Below are positions 1 through 5,156 of a stretch of 7,901 nt of DNA, one piece after another. The translations under genes and the position numbers were made by a program. Position 1 is the stretch's first letter. Every line of letters starts with the position of its first letter. The notes beneath the pieces are model-generated. The model was not told the DNA's origin and made no database searches. It saw only the letters and a list, made by a program, of their open reading frames with translations. Source of the stretch: Deltaproteobacteria bacterium (lineage in GTDB: Bacteria > Myxococcota > Myxococcia > SLRQ01). The stretch covers positions 1 through 7,901 of the forward strand of contig SKWY01000424.1 in assembly GCA_007128675.1 (NCBI GenBank). The letters run 5' to 3'.

Positions 1-521
1 GGACTAGGGCGCCTATCGTGCTGCCTCAGCGGATCACCGAGGGCCTCAAGAAGGTCCTATCCGGCTATCATCGCGTGCCGATCTGGGTGAACACTCAATG
101 CAATCACCCAAAGGAGATAACCGAAGAGACCGCAAGGGCCGTCTACGATCTTCTCACCTGCGGGGTGAGCGTCGGCAACCAGGCCGTGCTGCTCAAGGGC
201 ATCAACGACGATGTGGAGACCTTCCGCGCTCTCCATCAGAAGCTCTTGTCGGTGCGAATCAAGCCTTACTATGTCTTCTACTGCGAGCCTACCCCGGGCG
301 TGGATCACTTCAGAACACCAGTGGAGAAGGGAGCGGAGTTGATACGGGACGCCATTCGTGGCCACACGACCGGCATGGCGCAGCCCATGTACGTGATCGC
401 GACGAATATCGGAAAGATCCCGTTGATGCCCGACTACTACATCGTCGATAAGGATGAGAAGGAATACACCCTTCGCAATTACAAGGGCATGACCACCAAA
501 TGGCCCAACATTCCCGAGTAA
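1..521 (+). CDS. KamA-family radical SAM/PLP aminomutase, C-terminal part (5' partial)
   Basis: This is the C-terminal part of a lysine 2,3-aminomutase-like enzyme. The family uses a radical SAM [4Fe-4S] cluster and PLP to move an alpha-amino group to the beta carbon of an amino acid in the cytoplasm. The frame is open to the left edge (first full codon at base 3, reading TRAPIVLPQRIT, a family motif), so the GTG at 18 is an internal valine, not a start. The radical SAM CxxxCxxC motif lies off-window. Counting from that valine, the visible family blocks are NTQCNHPKEIT (25-35), VSVGNQAVLLKGIND (50-64), PYYVFYCE (83-90), HFRTPVEKG (97-105), RGHTTG (114-119) and GKIPLMP (132-138), in which Lys133 matches the PLP-binding lysine. 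Two positions that bind the substrate amino group in clostridial lysine 2,3-aminomutase (Asp293, Asp330) are not conserved: the first is Glu90 and the second falls in ATN. The usual GGGGK loop is shortened to NIGK. The family is clear but the substrate is not; lysine should not be assumed. Confidence 0.9.
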   Translation, partial: TRAPIVLPQRITEGLKKVLSGYHRVPIWVNTQCNHPKEITEETARAVYDLLTCGVSVGNQAVLLKGINDDVETFRALHQKLLSVRIKPYYVFYCEPTPGVDHFRTPVEKGAELIRDAIRGHTTGMAQPMYVIATNIGKIPLMPDYYIVDKDEKEYTLRNYKGMTTKWPNIPE

Positions 522-538
522 GACCATCTCCCAAATGA

Positions 539-553
539 CGCCTTGCGAAGGCG
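539..553. terminator. Small inverted repeat between convergent genes, possible weak terminator
   Basis: A perfect 6-bp stem (cgcctt / aaggcg) encloses a 3-base loop. It sits 17 bases past the stop of the KamA-family gene and 61 bases past the stop of the convergent fusion gene. Neither strand has a T-run after the stem, so it is not a textbook intrinsic terminator. Its position between two converging genes is the main reason for listing it. The 9-bp direct repeat ggcgccggc (550-558 and 591-599) is also in this 93-base gap. Confidence 0.2.
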
Positions 554-614
554 CCGGCATGGAGTAGACCGCAGCAGCGTGGGGATTGGCGGCGCCGGCC
601 AACAGTCCTCTTGG

Positions 615-3600
615 CTATGTATAGTGAGACCTGTTGATGACATCCAGCTTCATCTCGTCGGATAGATTGTTGAAGTACTCACAGTATCCGGCAATCCTGA
701 TCAACAGATCCGGATACTTTTCCGGGTTCTCGTAGGCATCCAGCAAGATCTTGCGGTCAATCACATTGGGCTGCAGCTGCATTCCTCCCTTTTCAAGGAA
801 CGTCTTGAATATACTCGAGAGATTCTTTACGCCTTCCTCACCCGGAAACAGACCCGAATCAATCGTAAGAGTAGCTGTTGCCCCATTTTCGGCGTGCTCC
901 ACAAAATCCACCTTGGAGATGGAATTCAGGGCGCTCAACAAATCCGCCTGCTTCATTCCATAATGCGGCGTCAGGCTGTTGGCAAAGGGAACGCCCTTCA
1001 ACCTACCCGAGGGCAGGGCCTGCGTGTGCTTTCCGAATATTCCGCAAAGATTCAAGGCATAGTATCCCGCCGAGTACCTGCCGTTACGCGAACAGCTCCC
1101 AACTGAATCCAGCGCGTTGTTGAATATTTCCAAGACTCTGTTCACCCATTCTGTGGCCTCATGAGACGAGTCGTCCCCAAACTTCGGAACGGCGAGCAGT
1201 GCCTCCCTGATCCTCTCATTGAAACTTCCCGCGAAGTTCTTATCAATGGCGTTGATCACGTCCTCGATAGAGTAGAGCCTCCTTCTAAACACCAGCTCAT
1301 CAATCGCATGAAGGGAATCCGCCACATCGGTGACCGCCAACGCCTGTATGCCGCAGCTATTGAGAGACGTTCCGCCTTCCGTGGCGTCCTTGCCGGATTC
1401 ACGACACCCCTTATAGAGCGCTGACGAAAGTGGCGTTTGAAGGTACTCTCGATGGGCCTTCTCCAGCTTCTGCTGCTCGAGGAGAATCGACTTTGCGAGG
1501 CAATTCAAACGCTCCTGAAAGCGCCGAAGAAGCTCCTCCATGTCCGGTGGCGGATCATAATTCTGGAGGCCTCTTCCAAGATCCCACCCTCGAAGCTTCT
1601 CGGAGACAAGACTCTTGACCGCTTTGATTTCCTTGCTCTTTCTGGCGACATGCTTGACGAAACTAGTTATCAGCTGCGTTCTTTGTTCTCGCGCCTCATA
1701 GTTCCACAAATCATGCGTCTGCCCCTTCAATGCCTGCAAAAAGGGCATGGCTAGATTCATGTTGGCGCAATCGGTGTTGGCAAAGTGATCATCGGAGGCT
1801 ACGGGTTCGACGCAACCCACTATCGAGTAGTTCCTGGCCTGCTCCAGTGTTACGGGGTAGTGCTTTCGGAGTGATTCTATATACACTTCATCATTGAAGA
1901 GCTGCGGCAGTGGGCACCCCTCGAGATAGATTTCGGCGAGCCTATCGAGATACTCGGGAGGGCTGCCCTCATGAACTCGGGCTGCAGGGTCAGCCGCTCG
2001 CGGCTGCAGCTCGCAGGCGTCCAGGAGCATATAAGTAACATCATTGGTGGCATCCTTGCCCTCCCCGTCCACTCCGCCGAAAGTTATCGCCTGATCAGTG
2101 GAGACGGTTTCAAAGGCCCAAAAGAGCTGCGGAAAGCTATCTCCGTTGTTTACGAGTATGAGCTCATCCATTTTTACTATAAATAGACAAATAAGCTCTT
2201 TCGCCTTTTCATAGGTGATCCTCCGGGCCTCCACGTCTCTCTTGTAGAATGGGTGCAATATTTGGTCGAGGCGCCCAAAAGATATGGCATTTTCGTTGGA
2301 CTCGAGGCAAAGGCCTATATGCACGAACAAGATGCTTTGCAGTGCCTCATGAAAGGTGCGGGCGGGATACTTTGGGACATGCCGACATATTGCAGCCATC
2401 TCCTCCAGCTCTTGGCTGCGTTTTGGATCAGGCTCCTTCCTGCTCAGGTCCGTCAATTCCGCTGCATATCTTTCCGCGAATGATTCCAGCCCTTCCAAGG
2501 CAATTATGGCTCCCCTATAAAAGTCTTGATTGTTTTCCGGCCTGCTCTCTTGAAGCTCCTTGATTTGTTTTTTCAGGCCGCAGGTCCCCAGTTCGAGCAC
2601 GGTTGCATGATCTGGTATGTAATGTCCTATCCCGATCAGGTTGAAATTCATTCCAACATTCCACTGGGTAGTCCGCGCGGCCAGCTGTCTCAAATCAGAC
2701 AAACGTGGATTTGTTCTTTCCATATGGTTATGATAGACCCATGCGGGTAGAGCCCCTGTCAGAAGCGACGCCGCATCCTTCAACGAACATTTGAATGGAA
2801 CGGGTCTGCGCCGGCTTGCAAAAGCCACCTGAGCGGCAGCGAGGGGCCCTAGATATTCCACCCAAACTCTTCCTCCGACCCTTTCGGCCGTAAAATTGCC
2901 GACAAGCAGCTCTCTCGGATAGATCTTTATCCTCTTCTTCCGAAGGACGTACGCAAGGGATTTTGCTCTGTGAATCGGGGCGGGCTTCCGAAAGTCACCC
3001 TTGCTATAGGGTTTCTTGAAGCCATACTCTTTGTAGTACTCTGTTTTCAACAGAGCGTCTTCCATACACACGGCGAGCGGTGCCCGCTTGATAGTGTAAT
3101 GTATTTGTCGAACCCTATCCGTAAAGGAAGTAGGCCTTCGTGAAGAAACAGGTGTGCTCTTCACCGAGATTCCATGTTGCCTGAAGAGCTCGATCCCTCT
3201 TTGCAGTGAAGCAAGGCTATGCTCGGGACCTATGTTCAGGGATGCATAGTCGAGACCCAAGCGTTCGGCCTTCTTCTCATAGAAGCTGTGGTATCGCAGC
3301 AGCTCAATGGCGTCATAACCCAAGGATTTCAATAAACCGGCTGTAGCCTCTATATTTGCTTCGCTGTCGGTATATCCGGGTACCATCACCATCCGAAACC
3401 TGACATTGCTATCCAGGTCGGATAGTTTCTTGATGTTCTCTCGAATCCGACCACCGTCACGCTTCGTGCACTCGCGATGGAGCTCGTCATTTCCCACGAT
3501 CTTCAGATCCACGAGAAGAAGGTCGGTGTACGGGACGACCTCGATGACATTCTCCCAGGGCACGTGAAGCGACGTCTCAACCGCAACACTTATGTCTGCC

Positions 3601-3905
3601 TTCTTCAGCTGCTCCAAGAGAGTCGCGAGACCCGCGGTGTCTTGGAGTAGAGGTTCACCACCGCTTAAGGTCACTCCTCCGTTGGAGGATGCGTAGTAGT
3701 CCTTATCTCGCAACACGATATCCAGAATGTCATCCGGTCCGTAGGTTTGAGCAGACAACGCCTTGTTATTGGGGGATAGTCCTTCTGGATTCTGGCACCA
3801 AAGACACCTCATGTTGCATCCAGCAAAAAACACCGTGGTGCGAATACCGGGACCATCGTGGACGCAGGTACGCTGAACATCGAAGACGTTTAGGCTGGGC
3901 TTCAT
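615..3905 (-). CDS. Glycyl radical enzyme activase fused to glycyl radical enzyme (single polypeptide)
   Basis: Two normally separate partners are joined. Residues about 1-251 are a radical SAM activase of PflA type: HDGPGIRTT (16-24), cluster cysteines Cys30/Cys34/Cys37 (CX3CX2C) and SGGEP (81-85). In this family the cluster cleaves S-adenosylmethionine and the radical formed abstracts hydrogen from a glycine. The extra ferredoxin-like cysteine insert is absent: there is no Cys between 37 and 85. After a short linker, residues about 257-1096 (840 residues, full family length) form a pyruvate formate-lyase-like glycyl radical enzyme. It starts with a typical N-terminus (TDRVRQ, RAPLAVCMEDALL), has the active-site loop IVGCVEP (Cys698, Glu700) and ends in the glycyl radical motif RIAGYCEYF (Gly1073, codon 687-689). 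The Cys-x-Glu arrangement is that of the eliminase/decarboxylase branch (choline and glycerol lyase-type, HPA decarboxylase), not of pyruvate formate-lyase. The substrate cannot be named. It is presumably cytoplasmic and active only without oxygen. The start is the ATG at 3905, with a good ribosome site; the reading frame is unbroken. Confidence 0.93.
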   Translation of the reverse strand: MKPSLNVFDVQRTCVHDGPGIRTTVFFAGCNMRCLWCQNPEGLSPNNKALSAQTYGPDDILDIVLRDKDYYASSNGGVTLSGGEPLLQDTAGLATLLEQLKKADISVAVETSLHVPWENVIEVVPYTDLLLVDLKIVGNDELHRECTKRDGGRIRENIKKLSDLDSNVRFRMVMVPGYTDSEANIEATAGLLKSLGYDAIELLRYHSFYEKKAERLGLDYASLNIGPEHSLASLQRGIELFRQHGISVKSTPVSSRRPTSFTDRVRQIHYTIKRAPLAVCMEDALLKTEYYKEYGFKKPYSKGDFRKPAPIHRAKSLAYVLRKKRIKIYPRELLVGNFTAERVGGRVWVEYLGPLAAAQVAFASRRRPVPFKCSLKDAASLLTGALPAWVYHNHMERTNPRLSDLRQLAARTTQWNVGMNFNLIGIGHYIPDHATVLELGTCGLKKQIKELQESRPENNQDFYRGAIIALEGLESFAERYAAELTDLSRKEPDPKRSQELEEMAAICRHVPKYPARTFHEALQSILFVHIGLCLESNENAISFGRLDQILHPFYKRDVEARRITYEKAKELICLFIVKMDELILVNNGDSFPQLFWAFETVSTDQAITFGGVDGEGKDATNDVTYMLLDACELQPRAADPAARVHEGSPPEYLDRLAEIYLEGCPLPQLFNDEVYIESLRKHYPVTLEQARNYSIVGCVEPVASDDHFANTDCANMNLAMPFLQALKGQTHDLWNYEAREQRTQLITSFVKHVARKSKEIKAVKSLVSEKLRGWDLGRGLQNYDPPPDMEELLRRFQERLNCLAKSILLEQQKLEKAHREYLQTPLSSALYKGCRESGKDATEGGTSLNSCGIQALAVTDVADSLHAIDELVFRRRLYSIEDVINAIDKNFAGSFNERIREALLAVPKFGDDSSHEATEWVNRVLEIFNNALDSVGSCSRNGRYSAGYYALNLCGIFGKHTQALPSGRLKGVPFANSLTPHYGMKQADLLSALNSISKVDFVEHAENGATATLTIDSGLFPGEEGVKNLSSIFKTFLEKGGMQLQPNVIDRKILLDAYENPEKYPDLLIRIAGYCEYFNNLSDEMKLDVINRSHYT

Positions 3906-3943
3906 TATCGATGCCTCTCGGTATGCTGAACATCGAAACCGTT
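3867..3943 (-). repeat. Imperfect 24-bp direct repeat flanking the fusion-gene start
   Basis: Copy 1 (3943-3920, minus strand) lies in the mini-ORF and copy 2 (3890-3867) lies in codons 6-13 of the fusion gene. They agree at 21 of 24 bases, with an exact 13-base core, TTCGATGTTCAGC. The offset is 53 bp, close to five DNA helical turns. The repeat may be a remnant of a partial gene duplication or a pair of binding sites; the match at protein level in the same frame favours the first. Confidence 0.7.
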
Positions 3944-3958
3944 CGACTTTGGATGCAT
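3905..3958 (-). CDS. Putative 17-codon leader ORF, partial duplicate of the fusion gene's N-terminus
   Basis: An ATG at 3958 opens a 17-codon frame, MHPKSNGFDVQHTERHR, ending in TAA whose last A is the first base of the fusion gene's ATG (TAATG). It has its own Shine-Dalgarno, GAGGGG at 3972-3967 on the minus strand, eight bases before the ATG. The downstream gene has GAGAGG at the same spacing. The peptide matches the N-terminus of the fusion protein (MKPSLNVFDVQRTCVHD) at 9 of 17 positions, with FDVQ in common. The most economical reading is a partial duplication of the gene's 5' end that now acts as a coupled leader. It may not be translated; the peptide itself need have no function. Confidence 0.4.
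   Translation of the reverse strand: MHPKSNGFDVQHTERHR
3914..3919 (-). promoter_or_regulatory. Ribosome binding site of the fusion gene
   Basis: On the minus strand this reads GAGAGG, eight bases before the ATG at 3905, and fixes that start. It lies inside the last codons of the upstream mini-ORF, so ribosomes finishing the mini-ORF would pass over it and stop exactly at the start codon. Confidence 0.65.
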
Positions 3959-4000
3959 TTCAGGCGCCCCTCATGAAGCAAGGTAGCTTGCGGTTGAGAC

Positions 4001-4035
4001 GTGATCATCTAGAGCCTTTGGGGGTGATCATTGTA
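4001..4035 (-). promoter_or_regulatory. Paired GTGATCAT repeats with a candidate -10 box
   Basis: The octamer gtgatcat occurs at 4001-4008 and 4024-4031, 23 bp apart, in the intergenic region upstream of the mini-ORF and the fusion gene. Each contains the self-complementary TGATCA. On the minus strand TACAAT (4035-4030) is a good match to a -10 box and overlaps the second octamer, but no recognisable -35 box lies 16-18 bases upstream of it. The layout would suit an operator over a promoter for the fusion gene. This is inference from spacing only. Confidence 0.22.
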
Positions 4036-4081
4036 GTCCCTGTCTTTCGTCTGAGCCAGCCTCCTTTCGTCAGCGGGCCAT

Positions 4082-4111
4082 GGCTCCTCTCGGCTCCGCC
4101 GAGCAGGGGCC
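4082..4111. repeat. Strong imperfect hairpin upstream of nfo
   Basis: Bases 4089-4094 (ctcggc) pair with 4098-4103 (gccgag) around a three-base loop. The stem continues with 4082-4088 pairing to 4105-4111, with one bulged C at 4104 and one G-T pair, giving about 13 bp in all, mostly G-C. No T-run follows on either strand, so it is not an intrinsic terminator. It lies between the divergent fusion gene and nfo and could be a structured part of the nfo 5' leader or a dispersed palindrome. Confidence 0.45.
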
Positions 4112-4199
4112 GGCTCCTTGCGTCACGGGTTTCGCACTCCCGGTGATTGAACCCGCTCTCGCGCATGGCGGATCGCGGGGATCGGTGTATGTTTGCTGC

Positions 4200-5087
4200 A
4201 TGACTCGATCCCTCAAGATGCCGCGCTCTCCAGGCTCTTCTTCCGATGAGGCCCTCTTCCTTGGCTGCCACCTCTCCATCTCCGACGGCTATCACAAGGC
4301 AGGGCTCTCGGCCCTATCCATCGGAGCCAACACATTTCAGTTCTTCAGCCGCAATCCTCGCGGCAGCAAGGCAAAGGAGCCTCTGCCCGGTGATATTGAG
4401 AGGCTTGGGGAGCTGACTAGGGAGCACGGCTTCGGTCCGCTTCTCGCGCACGCGCCTTACACCCTGAACCCTTGCTCACAGAAGGAGACGGTCAGAGATT
4501 TTGCCAAGACGGTCCTTCGGGAGGATCTCGAGAAGCTGGCCCGGTTTCCACACACCTACTACGTGATGCATCCGGGCTCTCGCGGCGAAATGGCGCTGGA
4601 AACGGCGATTGAGTTCTTGGGGGAAGCCCTCGACGAGGCGTTGGAGCAGGAAAGCAGCGTGATGGTGCTTTTAGAAGGAATGTCCGGCAAGGGCTCCGAA
4701 GTTGGCGGGGCTCTCACTGAACTGAAAGACATAATCGATTCGATCGAACGCAATGAGTTCGTAGGAGTGTGTTTGGATACCTGTCACCTCTATGCGGCCG
4801 GCTACGACATCGTGAACGATCTCGATGGTGTGGTTGCAGAGATAGACTCGACTGTTGGTCTCGATCGCGTCAAGGCCGTGCACATAAACGACAGCCAGCA
4901 TGAGCTGGGATCCAAAAAGGACCGGCATGCGCGCGTGGGAGAAGGCGACATCGGTCTCGAGGCAATCCTGCGCTTCATCAGTCATCCCGCTCTGCGGGGC
5001 TTGACGTTCAACCTCGAGACGCCGGGTACGCTGGAGAGCTGGGCCGAGGAGATAGCGCTTCTGCGTAAGGGGTGGCAGCCGGCTTGA
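4200..5087 (+). CDS. nfo: Deoxyribonuclease IV (endonuclease IV, AP endonuclease)
   Basis: This is a cytoplasmic base-excision-repair enzyme of the TIM-barrel AP endonuclease 2 family. It cuts DNA 5' of abasic sites and removes blocked 3' ends, using three metal ions (zinc in the known enzymes). Counting from ATG 4200 (295 residues, near the usual 280-290), all nine metal ligands of E. coli endonuclease IV have counterparts: His84 (LLAHAPY), His124 (VMHPGS), Glu159 (LLEGMSG), Asp193 and His196 (CLDTCHLYAAGYD), His228 (VHINDS), Asp241 and His243 (DRHARVGEGDIG) and Glu273 (LETPG). The N-terminal block FLGCHLSISDGY starts at residue 20. The start is uncertain. The frame is open back to an ATG at 4080, but those extra 40 residues look non-homologous and overlap a hairpin. 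ATG 4218 is an alternative, and no start has a convincing Shine-Dalgarno. The gene diverges from the fusion gene and is likely transcribed on its own. Confidence 0.95.
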   Translation: MTRSLKMPRSPGSSSDEALFLGCHLSISDGYHKAGLSALSIGANTFQFFSRNPRGSKAKEPLPGDIERLGELTREHGFGPLLAHAPYTLNPCSQKETVRDFAKTVLREDLEKLARFPHTYYVMHPGSRGEMALETAIEFLGEALDEALEQESSVMVLLEGMSGKGSEVGGALTELKDIIDSIERNEFVGVCLDTCHLYAAGYDIVNDLDGVVAEIDSTVGLDRVKAVHINDSQHELGSKKDRHARVGEGDIGLEAILRFISHPALRGLTFNLETPGTLESWAEEIALLRKGWQPA

Positions 5088-5156
5088 GGACTGCCGTTGC
5101 GCTTGTTTTTGAGCGTCCTCCTACCAAACCCTTTTCCTTGGGAGTAGAATCGCCCC

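Noticed and set aside
18..521. GTG at 18 as the start of a complete 167-residue protein
   Set aside because: The frame stays open to base 3 and reads a family motif (TRAPIVLP) across the GTG, so the gene begins outside the window.
1..3905. A single operon or pathway joining the KamA-family enzyme and the glycyl radical enzyme fusion
   Set aside because: The genes are convergent with a 93-base gap, so they are not co-transcribed, and no shared substrate can be inferred from the sequence.
3994..4008. FNR-type site (TTGAG, 5-base gap, ATCAT) upstream of the fusion gene
   Set aside because: Each half matches four of five bases, but the gap is five instead of the required four, so it is not a credible FNR box.
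4080..4199. N-terminal 40-residue extension of deoxyribonuclease IV from the ATG at 4080
   Set aside because: The extension has no resemblance to the family N-terminus, no ribosome site, and overlaps a strong hairpin. ATG 4200 or 4218 gives the usual length.
3766..4295. Minus-strand ORFs of 80 and 96 residues (3766-4008, 4005-4295)
   Set aside because: They overlap the well-supported fusion gene, the regulatory region or nfo in other frames, and show no family features.
5087..5119. Intrinsic terminator after nfo
   Set aside because: Only a 4-5 bp stem can be formed, and the T-run (5106-5110) lies in the loop instead of after the stem.
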